Shown: one piece after another, positions 35,962 to 45,315 of the stretch | How the letters are laid out: each line of letters starts with the position of its first letter | How positions within the stretch are numbered: the stretch's first letter is position 1 | Source of the DNA: Adiantum capillus-veneris | Lineage: Eukaryota > Streptophyta > Polypodiopsida > Polypodiales > Pteridaceae | Direction: 5' to 3' | DNA: 64,000 bases | Assembly (NCBI GenBank): GCA_014529385.2 | Contig: CM043961.1 | Location: 13,504,978-13,568,977, forward strand | Notes under the pieces: generated by a model | What the model was told of the DNA's origin: nothing | Seen by the model: the letters and a program-made list of their open reading frames with translations, nothing else | Database searches by the model: none | Made by a program: the position numbers and the translations under genes

Positions 35962-36033
35962 GAGCATAGAAGCCTTATAGTAACAACAAATTGGAGACTA
36001 CAGGATGCTAGAGAATCTCTTGAATTTCTTGAT
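35962..36033 (+). pseudogene. Gene A of the DNA transposon, 3' end
   Basis: In frame with 22250-22298 once LARD2 and one 5-mer are removed, this reads ...SLIVTTNWRLQDARESLEFLD and stops at TAA. It shows that LARD2 split an existing gene. Confidence 0.6.
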
Positions 36034-36418
36034 TAAACATCTCTTGAGTATAGATTCAAAGTGGATGGAATTGTGGTGAGCACAAGGATGGAGAATTCAA
36101 CCTCTTGCATCACATGCCTTCCCCCAAAAAGAGTTGTATTTGAGCCACTTGCAAGGACTTGAAAAACAAGTTCAATATTGTAATCATTGCATTTTGCTAA
36201 TATAGTTGTCTTTTCTACCTTATTGTGATCATTGTTTATGTTGTTTTAAATTGACATGACACCATGATACACATTTAAGAATCAAATTGTTGGTATTAAG
36301 TATTTGAAGTACAAAATTATGAACCACCAAAGGGTGTATGTTCATATGGACAAAATGAACAAAAGTGTACATAACTTCTGTGGAGTAATCAATCATGAAA
36401 CTCCACTTTTCTTTTTGC
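36034..36418. other. Convergent 3' gap between genes A and B
   Basis: AT-rich, with no coding frame that I support. It probably holds the 3' UTRs and polyadenylation signals of the two convergent genes. Confidence 0.45.
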
Positions 36419-36890
36419 CTAAGAGGATTCTGCATCCTCAGAGACCCTTTTTCTTTTGTGTTCAGGAGGGGGTGAAGTCAGTTCAAGAGGGGGTGGTGGT
36501 GACTTGGGCTCCTCAAGGCTTGGCACGAGGGACTTGGCAGGGGTTGGTGCTTTGGGCTCTTGAGGAGTGGTTGGCTTGGGTGACTTGGCAACCTTCTTTG
36601 GCAACATGATTGGTAGCTTGATAGGTGAGCTAGGTTCCTCTCCCTTGAATTTCAATGGTGAGTGGAATGGATGGCCATTTATATCTACTTTTATTTTTGC
36701 AGGGCTCTTCTTCTGGGTGGGGCTCTTCCTCTTGGCATGGCTCTTCTTTGTAGGACTCTTCTTTGTATGGATTCTCTTTGAAGGGATTTTCTTTGTATGG
36801 ATCTTCTTTGTAGGACTCTTCTTCTTGTGATCCCTTTTCTTTGCATCCAAACCCTTAGTGGCTCTACCTTTCTTTGGTGGCAAAGGAGAC
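36419..36890 (-). pseudogene. Lysine/proline-rich H1-like tail of gene B
   Basis: About 155 residues with repeated KKSPTKK, HTKK and KSPTQKK units, then proline-rich SPPPPLELTSPPPEHKRKRV. SPKK/SPTK repeats bind AT-rich DNA minor groove in H1-type histones (family knowledge). The frame here is offset by one base from the preceding part of exon 6 (LMAPTTE then stop). Confidence 0.7.
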
Positions 36891-37103
36891 TCTATTCTGT
36901 AGTTGGTGCCATAAGAGAGTCTCGATCATTTGGGTTTATTGATCTTTTCAAAACCATAGAAACAACCTTCTCTCTCACCCACGTGACCCAAGACTCTAGA
37001 AATTCATGCAACTGCAACAAATAGAAAAATAAAATAAAGGACATGAGTACATACATAGTTAATAAGTCAAAACAAATCAATGGCACATGAGATACACACT
37101 TAC

Positions 37104-37446
37104 AGTGAGTGTAGTCATCCTGCACCTTGACTCAAGATATCTCCATGCATTGGCAAGCACACTCCATCCACAAGATGTTGAGTCTGTTTGTAAAGGCACT
37201 TTTTAATTGTAGTACTTGAAACCTTCTATATTGTAATCCTTATTTGTGGTACTCAGGTGGCCAACGATAAGTTTGGCAGCACTGCAAGAAGACATCAATC
37301 AAAAAGCTACTAATAGAAACCAATGGGCCATCAAGCATAGATCATACTTCATACTTACATTTTACTTCTCCCATGGATACTTGACAATGAATTCATAAAT
37401 ATAATATCTTTCTCCAAAATATTGAAGATAATAAGACTCCAATGTC
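37104..37446 (-). pseudogene. Exons 4-5 of gene B: Ulp1/C48-like protease core
   Basis: HW at the start of exon 4 follows a Gly codon made across the intron. MNSL stands where DSL is usual, and PLQTDSTSCGW supplies the Gln and catalytic Cys. Order and spacing (His, then Asp/Asn about 15-20 residues on, then Gln-Cys about 45 residues further) fit Ulp1-like proteases, which cleave SUMO-type isopeptide bonds. The domain is compact and the Asp is replaced, so function is uncertain. Confidence 0.7.
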
Positions 37447-38151
37447 CTCCACAAAAAAATAACAATCAGTTAGGAATACCACATAATACTGTAAATTGTT
37501 AGGAGTTAAGATTTACCTTTCAACATTGTGTAATTGCAAGTCAACATGTCAAAATCTTCAAAAAAACTTGAAAGTCTTCCTTGCTTGTTAAATAGACACT
37601 GTGTCACTAGATGATCAAGTATGGAAATTTGCATAGCTATAGCCTCTGGAAGATCTCTCATAAGACACCTGAAGTTAAAAAAAAAACATCCCTCAATGAG
37701 GCCCTTGTAGGCGCACATGCACTAATAATTAGCAAAGGGGCAACACATACCTGAGACAGATAAAGAGCACAATATCTCCAAGCTCAATGTTGGTGTTTAC
37801 AAGCATACTTGTGTCTTGAGGGAATTTGTCATAGTACACCTCATCATACCCACACATGGAGACATCCAAAACCATTTGGCCTGTAACTTTTTCATAAAGA
37901 AGAGAGTTGGATGCTCTCAAAATTTTTGCTTGCTCTGTAAGGATAGCATCCTCTGACATCATGTATTGTTCCCTCTCAACCTCCTTGCGTGCTTTGATAA
38001 GGCTAGGCCTTTCTTGTCTCATACTGATGTGTAACATCTTCAATGACAACCCTTGAATTCTTCTGCTACCCTGGAAGGGAGGATATTTAAAATTTGGAAG
38101 GCTCTAAGATCCTCACCAGGAATAAGCTCAAGAGCCTTGTCAAACTTTTAC

Positions 38152-38597
38152 CTCATCCTTGACACAAGCACAAAATCTTTGCTCATCAGTGTGACCCTGT
38201 CAGCAAATGTAGCTGCAATGTAGATATCATTCATAAATTCTATAAGGAAATCCTCAGCAGCCTCCTGAAGGCACATCAAGGCTTGAGATTGCCACCTTAC
38301 TGAAACAAAGGTTTTGATATTCATCATGCTCACAAGTCTATCTGATATCTCTTTGAAAACTCTCATGAAGGGTAGCTTTGGAATAAGAAGACAAGTAGAC
38401 TTCTATGCTTTCCTTATTTCCCTTAGAGATTTGACTTGATAATTCAATCTCTTCCTAGAAGTAGCCCTCTGGCGAGGTTGTGTAAGTGGTTTCTCTTCTT
38501 TCTTCACAACTAATTCTTCTTGGTTGTCGTCATCATCTTTCTCTAAATCTTTTGGAGCTTGGTAAACTTTTCTTGCAGTTTGCTTTGTCCTTGCCAT
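38152..38597 (-). pseudogene. Exon 1 of gene B: histone H3-like domain
   Basis: The start at 38597 is chosen because it begins ARTKQTARK after Met; an upstream Met (38642) would add 15 residues foreign to H3. Residues about 11-50 form a variable Asp/Glu/Lys tail (KDDDDNQEE), then PRQRATSRKR as in H3 before the fold. The fold runs to VLVSRMR, where canonical H3 has ARRIRGERA, and a GT donor follows at once. It could alternatively end at the TAA directly after RMR as a stand-alone histone. Confidence 0.82.
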
Positions 38598-38679
38598 TTG
38601 ATAGTCGGAAAGTGCTTTGTCCTTTGCCACACAATTCGCCAAAACAAGGCCTGCAAGAGGTTCAAGAGACTCCTAAAAT

Positions 38680-38995
38680 ATCCCAAACAATGCTACAGGA
38701 GGTCCTTCCACAGTCTGGAAGAGCTCGCTATTGCATTGTGAGGGAAGTTGAAGAAATACCGTAGGACGCGATAAGAGGTCCTCCCATAGCCTGGAAGTGC
38801 TTGCTATTGTGTCATCATGCGAAAAGTTGAATAAATATTGCAGGACGCGATCAGAGGTACGCCCAAAGTTTGGAAGCACTCGCTATCGCGTCGTGCGGGA
38901 AGTTGAAAGCAATGCGGCAATTGGAGAGCAAATCCAACAGAATGCGATAGTAGGTATTCTCAAAGGTTGAAACTATCCGCTATCGTGTTGCTTGG
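38680..38995. repeat. Tandem array A upstream of gene B, about 79-bp units
   Basis: Units contain GGACGCGAT, GAGGTCCTCCCA, TCTGGAAG, CTCGCTATCGCGTC and GGGAAGTTGAA. The best copies start at 38763 and 38842 (79 bp apart), with flanking weaker copies at about 38697 and 38940. Within the unit at 38842, GACGCGAT and ATCGCGTC form an inverted pair. It lies just upstream of the histone start. Confidence 0.75.
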
Positions 38996-39246
38996 GCAGG
39001 TTAGATGAAATATCACAAAAGGGCGTGTGCGTGTCGATGAGGAAAATGCAATATAAGATTAAAGAAGAGATGGTGGAGGATGTTGGAGGTACAAAATGAC
39101 ACGAATGTGTTGTTTGGGGGAGATGGAAAATGAACACGTGACATGAGCTTTTTACACATCTGACCATCCGTACAATGTTCGTTGAAAGTTTGCCATATGG
39201 CACATGTGCATGAGTGACACTTGTCAATAACGGTCATTTTTGACCC

Positions 39247-39257
39247 CTTATATAAGC
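39247..39257 (+). promoter_or_regulatory. TATA box in the gene B/C divergent region
   Basis: TTATATAAGC occurs about 420 bp upstream of the gene C start, between the two tandem arrays. It reads as a TATA box mainly on the plus strand. Confidence 0.5.
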
Positions 39258-39289
39258 TTGATCTTGTATTTTTTTGGCGTGTTATTTTT

Positions 39290-39650
39290 AGTTTGTGCCG
39301 CATGACGCGAGAATCCTTAAGATTAAGCTCTTCAAAGATCTCTAGTTCTCTCACTTCAACTCTATTTCACTGATCTCTCTCCTTATCCATCACGCTTGTC
39401 CTGCACGACGCGAGGGTGGGTGTTTGCAAGGTTTTCCTCATTGGACTATTGCTCTGTTCGGGTTTTATTGCCACGTTCTTAACCACCTGCATGACACGAT
39501 AACTGTAGCTAGCAGAGTGTGGCTCATGCCTCTATCGCTCCGTTTGGGTTTTGCTTCCACGACCTAAGCCTCTGCACGAAGCAATAAGATTATTTAGCAG
39601 GATCTTGCACGTGCCTCTATCACTTCGTTTTGGTCTTGTTCTTTGCCTTG
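39290..39650. repeat. Tandem array B upstream of gene C, about 85-100-bp units
   Basis: GCATGACGCGA (39300), GCACGACGCGA (39403), GCATGACACGA (39489) and GCACGAAGCAA (39573) recur every 84-104 bp. TCGCTCCGTTTGGGTTTTGC-like text lies between them. The core is shared with array A (GACGCGA). Confidence 0.7.
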
Positions 39651-39669
39651 AACTTTTTTCAACCGAGTC

Positions 39670-41211
39670 ATGAGTGAAGGTCTTGAAGAGATTTTAGAGG
39701 AGAGCCCAAGTGAGAAGCTCTTGGTTGCTGTCATGGATGGTGGTGACATGGAAGTGTACACCAAGGCATATGAAATATTCAATCCTTTGTTTGATCTTGC
39801 AGTTCAGGGTAAGTGTTTGATGATGGATGGTAAGACTTATTGCCATCTAATTGAATTTACTACCAACTCAATTGAGAAAGGCAAAGTAACAAGGAGGTTT
39901 AGAAGATTTTCTAAGAAGACTTCATTTATTTGTCCACCTACCATTTCTTGTCAATTACATTCAAAGCCTTGCAACCTTGTTCCAAACGAAGTTGCCTTTC
40001 TTTTCCTTTTGTTCCTTAAAGTTGATATGCAAGGCAAAGGTGATGAAGTGAAAGATACAGACAAAGAGGGAACAAATACAAATGTTTCCGCAGCTTGAGA
40101 AAAGTGAAATTCTAGAGGAGGAGGAAATTGATGCGGCAATTGAGGAGCACAAGAGTTCAAATTTTTATGTGGATCAATTTAGAGCTAGTACTGTCATTGA
40201 TGAGCCCATAGAGGAGGGAGATGTGTCTGAGGCCTCCCTTAATGTTCCAAACCTTCCCTACTTCTATATGAATGGAAAAGAGTATATCCCTCTCCATCAT
40301 ATAAAATGTCTGCTTAAGATGGGGGAGGACTACTCTATTGCAACCATTTCTGAAGCTTCTGAGGTGGCCAAAGATTTCATTGACACAGAAGAAGAGTAAA
40401 AAAGAGGAGTTTTTGACACTTGATATTCAGACATCCAATAAATTATTTCTTCCTGCTCGTGATGCACTTGCTCTATGCATGAAAAGAGTGGAAGAGGAAA
40501 AACCTACTCTCAAAGATGAGGATTTTGAGAAGAGACTTGTTGAGCTTGGCATCCAATCTTTTGGTAGATACTTTAAGCTAAAGGAATTTGATAAGGATGT
40601 TGACATAAAAGAGATGATTGGATCATGCAATCTCCTTCAAGAAAAAGTCATTGCAGAGGATGAGTTGCAAAAGGTAGATTTAGTTTCACCTTGATCTCCC
40701 TTCCTAAAATCTTCCTTTTTTTGAAGTTTGTTTTAATTACTCATTATTTCTTGTTTTGCAGATTGAACTCCTTGACAAAGACAATTTTCTTGGGAGAGCT
40801 AAAGGCTCCAGAGGAAAAGCAATAGAGGGCACTTCAAGAAGGGATGCTTCCTCTCTCATGCACTACATGCCTACATTGGATAGTGCCACCTTCTGTGCTT
40901 TTTACATGCAGTATTTTGAAGATCCTGAGTTGCCAATATTTGCCCTGAAGATATTGTCACGGTTTATGGGGTACACTCCCCTTCAAATCAATGCAAACAA
41001 GATCATGCTACTTGAGAGAACTGCAACACTTAGAATATTTGGGTATGCTACAGGATTCAATGCCTCAAGAGAAGAATACTTTCTTTGCTACTCTAGCTAT
41101 GCAGCAGCAGCTGAGGAGACAAATGCCAACCTTCTTGGGGGCTATAAAAGAAGAAAGTTTTTGAGATATAGGGGTGACATGCCTAGTGATAACAAAAAAA
41201 TAAAAAAATGA
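39670..41211 (+). pseudogene. Gene C of the DNA transposon: unknown acidic protein
   Basis: ATG 39670 opens MSEGLEEILEESPSEKLL. A strong donor (CAGG|GTAAGTG) closes exon 1 at 39808. Coding resumes through about 39828-39960 (Arg/Lys-rich: VTRRFRRFSKKTSF) and, after acceptors near 40040-40095, as an acidic stretch (EILEEEEIDAAIEEH; VDQFRASTVIDEP; NGKEYIPLHHIKCLL) to 40399. It shifts frame to 40673. The intron 40674-40761 has clean borders and keeps phase; the last exon (40762-41211) reads IELLDKDNFLGRAKG, AFYMQYFEDPELPIFALKI and ends KKIKK. No known domain. It could be the element's DNA-binding or accessory protein. Confidence 0.6.
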
Positions 41212-41300
41212 TATAAAATTGACAATAATTTGCGTAAAAATATCTTTTTTGAATTTGGATCTCTTTACAAAGACTTGGTACAAAGTTTCAAAGTGAAGCA

Positions 41301-43239
41301 TTAATCTCGTGGTTGAGCAGCATAGTTGTTTGATCTCATCCGCTGTAATTGCCTCCTATAGAACCAATTGAATAATTCCTTTACTGCATTGCTCCTTATT
41401 TGTCCCCCTCCATTTCTTGTACATCTGAAAAATGAAGTCCTCGCTTGATAGTGAGATTTTTCCATTTCTTGAGTATTCCATGTTGCAAGGGATCCTTGTT
41501 TTGAATAATATGGTCCATGCAGGTACAAAATATGCTAAAAGTTTTTAAAAAAGGTTAGTTGAAATCATAGGATTCAATGTAAAATACTATCCATAATTGA
41601 AAAAGTAATTGAATACTCACCAAGTAATATGTGATGTCTTTTGCTCCCCAAGCATTTGTGATAGTAGTTATTAAAAGCTTTATTCTCTTTTTAAAGTCAT
41701 CTGCATAAGTAGCAGAGCTCACTTGTTGTTTCAAAACTTTCAAAAAATTGTTGAGCTTCTTTCGCACTTCCATGCATTTGTTGGCTACATCTGGTCTACT
41801 TTTGACATTGGTTGTTATTACACAAAGATCCTTCCAGCAGTTCCACATAGCGTCACCTTGTTTGTTGTCATGGTTGCTCAAAAATCTTCTGGCTTTTGCT
41901 CCACCCACTGAAACATCTTGCGAAACATCACCTGTTCCTTTTGAAAGAGTAGGATCTTTTTTCAGATGCACTTGACCACCATGAAAACCCATTCGAGAGA
42001 GCAAAGCCTCGCATTTTTGTATGCACTCATCTGCAAGTTTACTTGGCTTAATAGAATATGCATAATCAAGATGGAGTCAAAGAAATTTGTCCAAAATTCT
42101 AATCTCAACATGCATTGTACCTTTATGTACATTTTTTACATCTATTGTTAGAATTGGATCCCAAATCATAGAAGATGATGGATAGTCAATGACGTTCACA
42201 CTATTTCTTGATGGTGGTTTTCCAACCTCGTGTTCTGCAAGCCATCCTTTTTTCTAGTGCTTGCCATGCAATCCAGACATGGATACTTGGTATTGGCACC
42301 TCCACATACACCAAACATGCACTTCAATGCTTTTAGGTCGGCACTCAAGTTCCATTCTACAATAAAGTCACCCATGCCATCTACACGGAGTTGTTCACCT
42401 ACATTTTGGTCCTGTATAACAGAAGGGATATCGGTCTGCAAAAAGATCCATTTCAATGTATCGTGATTTTCTACCGGTATTTGAGCTGCTCTGATCCACC
42501 AAAGCTCCATCTTTGATTGAGTTTTGTGGTATGGGAAATCAAGCTTACCCTGGCTATAATCCAATGATTTATTTATTAAAGATATAAATACTCTTTCCAC
42601 TTTTTGACATTTTTGAATTTGAGCTTCATCCAATTTCATAACGAATATAAGTTTTCCTTCACAATCTAATTCTCGCATGTTATAGTACTCACCATAGCAG
42701 ATTGAACTGTTTTTATACTCTCCCAAATGTTATTAAAAACATTATACTCAAAAGAAGTTTTTTTTTTTCTGTTTTTCGTATGGCATCGTTCCTTCTATAT
42801 GATAGTAGTCTCCAAAATGTTCATGTATTTCTTCGTTTAAGAGAGTCCTTACTTTCCCAGCATTGTGAGGCCTAGGCAACCCAAAAGCTTTAATCCTTAA
42901 TACTTTAAAACCTGAAACCACGTTTTAGAGATGGCCCTGTAACCCCTTCTACTCACCCCCACTGTGTCACAAACTTCTTGCATTTGAGAAGGTTGGACCA
43001 ATAAACCCATATCTTTTAGTAAATTTTGAAATACCACTTTCTTTTGAGTTTGATGATTTTTAGGAAGTTTCAAAATTTTCAAAATGTCACTTTTGTTCAT
43101 TACCTCATTCAAAAATCTCACCCTTTCATCAACATTGGATATATCAAATACTAAAAGGCTAGTCACATGTTCTCTAGTAATCTTTAATCGTTTTTTCCTT
43201 TGTCCAGAACATTCTGTTAAGTTTACTACATCTCTCATT
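41301..43239 (-). pseudogene. Gene D of the DNA transposon: transposase-like protein, 3' exons
   Basis: The minus strand from 43238 reads ...RDVVNLTECSGQRKKRL, VCDTVGVSRRGYRAISKTW, then in a shifted frame GLPRPHNAGKVRTLLNEEIHEHF. After another shift come LDYSQGKLDFPYH, VDGMGDFIVEW, ADLKALKCMFGVCGGANTKY and PCLDC. Further on are DVKNVHKGTMHVEIRI and LLSRMGFHGGQVHLKK. Intron 41535-41630 keeps phase. The last exon reads YLHGPYYSKQGSLATWNTQEMEKSHYQ and TRNGGG. The Asp-rich block, the CxxC after a helix, and the terminal W..qE.eKSH..R pattern are features common among DDE-type transposases with an inserted zinc site. I cannot assign a superfamily. Confidence 0.6.
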
Positions 43240-44839
43240 TGTAATGGAAATTAATGAGAGTACTTTTGAGAAATAAATTTGTGAGCATAACGGGTGAACA
43301 TAATTGAAGATAGCAACATAATCATAGCAATTAGTTAACTTGGCATGAACAATACTTTTGCAAGAGAGAGAATTTAGAGAACATGACAACAGTTGAGGAC
43401 CGGATTTATGTGGAGCCGGTCCCCCCTCCAATAGGCATTTGTATTATGATTTCTCCCATTAAGAGAGACTTGTTACAATACAGTCTTTGTGTTCCTTGTG
43501 ACCTAGGTGATGCAATGAAGATGGAAAGCTTCATGCATCACAAACATAACATAAAATTGAAGAAAGCTTTAGCTATCCGAAGCCTCAGTCCCAAGACCTC
43601 AAACACCTTCGAAGGTGGAGAGAGCTAGCAGGGAATGAGGGTAGGGAAGAGGAAGAAGAAACATTTCGTAGGAGAAAGAATTAGTTCCTCACTTATCATA
43701 ACTCTTGTTGCTAGCATACATAATAGCATAGTAATGAAGAAGAAGGATATGGAAAGCTTAAGCATTGAAGCATGGCTCTTGGTTGGATTTGCACTCCATA
43801 GCCAAGAGTGTTGGTGTAGGCTCTCAACCTCTACTTGCTTGGAGAGGGAGCTCTTGCACTTTGCATAGCACACAATGAGAGTGTTTGTGAGTGTGTGTGG
43901 GTGAGTATACCCCCTAAGCAACCCCCTAGCTTGCTTGGGTCGACCCCCCCTTGTAGCTCATGCTTGAAGCTCATTGGACCCCTCCAGGCCTAGCCAATCA
44001 TAAGCAGGAGGCATTACAAGCAGTAGGGGTAGCCTTGAGACAAGTGTCCCCCTTTCCCCTTTGAGAGAGAGAGGGCTAGATAAATGCTAAATCAATTAAT
44101 TAAATCTCCTAAATTACTAATGGACCCCTTGGGTGGCCAACCAATAGGCTTCAGGCATCTCATGAAGGTAACATAGGTAGGGGCCTGACATGTGTCATTG
44201 CTGCCTCTTCAAGCTTGGGCCTTCCTTGTGTGTGTGAGTGTGTGTTCTCTCTCTATCCCCTAGGAAAAGGGCTCGCCCCCCCTTTTGTAGGGATACTTTT
44301 GACTTGTGGTGCTCAAGCACCTTAGTCATCAAGCATGACAATGCACTTGAACTAGGGGTGTTCCCACAAGCATCTTAGGCAAGCATGTCAAAGCACCTCG
44401 AGCACCTTAATCAAGTAGCAAGTCAAGCACCTCAAGCATGTAGCAGGTCAAGCACCTCAAGCACCTTAATCAAGCACCTCAAGCATGACAAGGACCTCAA
44501 GCACGACAAGCACCTCAAGCATGACAAGCACCTTGAGCTTGGGCCGGCGGGTTCCCGCCTCAAGCTCAGCCCTAGCTTACCTAAGGTCAAAGGACTTTTA
44601 CACACATTATTGGAGGTCTTCAATGAAGCTAACCCTAAGGTCTTATGCTCCATTAGTTCGCCTTGCTCTTCGATAGACCATCTCTCATTTGGGCCCCTTT
44701 ACCATTGGCCCCGTGTTGAGATAGATCTATAAGCACATATCTATATCTTAACACTTGTTCCCGTTTATTCTCCCACATTAAGTGATCAATTTAATATGAG
44801 AAAATCATTTGGGTTGGTTAGATATTAGATTTTATGACA
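43240..44839 (-). repeat. 3' LTR of gypsy element C
   Basis: Nearly identical to the right LTR, but about 29 bp are missing close to its 43240 end, between two GG dinucleotides (TGTAATGG|AAATTAATG). It also has more CAAGCACCT minisatellite copies (44385-44540). Confidence 0.9.
44385..44540. repeat. CAAGCACCTCAAGCATGA minisatellite in 3' LTR of element C
   Basis: Units of about 15-30 bp built on AGCACCTCAAGCATGACA. The equivalent array in the other LTR (51582-51720) has fewer units, and element E has the reverse-complement form. Confidence 0.75.
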
Positions 44840-45199
44840 TTACCTCTCTCTTGAAATCATAGTCGTCCTCGACTATGAGGTAGAAGAGATAAAGCCTTAG
44901 TCATTAGTCAATCTTACTTAGCGGGTAGATGATCCCTTTTTACCCTACGACATCTTTTCAAGATAGATGACTAATCCATTTGGTGCTTGGGAGACATAGC
45001 TGCCGCAAGCATGTCTGCTCTTTAGTTCATTTCATTCTTCCAAAGTAGAGTGACAAATTCTACTTGGTGTTTGAGAGACGTCGTCATCACAAACATGATT
45101 CTAAGCATGCATACTCGTTAAAGTTGTGCACAATTAAAAAGAGGATTAGTCTTATAAGACAAAAACATGAGTCATTTAAAAGAAATTTGTACATTTGCT

Positions 45200-45315
45200 T
45201 ACTCTAATGTAGCATTGTAAGCATTGACAAGGTTCATACTATCCTTAAGCTGTACTCCTTGCATCCATCTAGCATCTTCAAAAGGATAAATTTTGAACTT
45301 AATAAGATACCGTCA
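45200..45315 (-). pseudogene. Chromodomain-like tail of element C, behind a stop
   Basis: After the integrase frame ends at a TGA (45313-45315, CGA expected) the same frame continues RYLIKFKIYPFEDARWMQG. This resembles the YLVKWKGY...W core of chromodomains found at chromovirus integrase C-termini. Chromodomains direct insertion to marked chromatin. It is short, so truncation is possible. Confidence 0.65.

Larger units (their letters stand above)
36419..38597 (-). pseudogene. Gene B: histone H3 (CENH3-like)-Ulp1 protease-lysine-rich tail fusion
   Basis: Six exons on the minus strand: 38597-38152, 38062-37751, 37668-37517, 37446-37359, 37281-37104, 37011-36419. All five junctions have GT..AG borders and keep the frame. 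Exon 1 starts MARTKQTARK, the histone H3 N-terminus. It then has LREIRK, a TAG (CAG expected), KST..LLIPKLPF, RWQSQALMCLQEAAEDFL and RVTLMSKDF, i.e. an H3 fold with CENH3-like helix 2 and longer loop 1. Exons 2-3 are helical and unassigned. Exon 4 has HWSLIIFN and MNSL; exon 5 has PLQTDSTSCGWSVL, the His, Asp (here Asn) and Gln-Cys blocks of Ulp1/C48 proteases. Exon 5 also has a TAA (CAA expected). Exon 6 ends in a KSPTKK-rich H1-like tail after a frameshift near 36905. One gene or two is inference. Confidence 0.72.

Noticed and set aside
38152-38597. Ordinary host histone H3 gene
   Set aside because: The fold is far from canonical H3, has an in-frame TAG, leads directly into phased exons of a protease, and lies between transposon genes and matching TIRs.
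42196-42726. RAG1/Transib assignment of gene D from the DGMGD block and CxxC
   Set aside because: Only short motifs agree; spacing and other blocks cannot be verified by eye, so the superfamily is left open.
36419-43239. Giant-virus insertion (histone, unknown genes)
   Set aside because: Introns with plant-type borders, TIRs at a clean insertion point and repeats fit a transposon better; no viral core gene is seen.
43383-43868. Readings repeated at 43383-43868 and 50580-51065
   Set aside because: They are the two LTRs of element C; the repetition reflects LTR identity, not a gene family.
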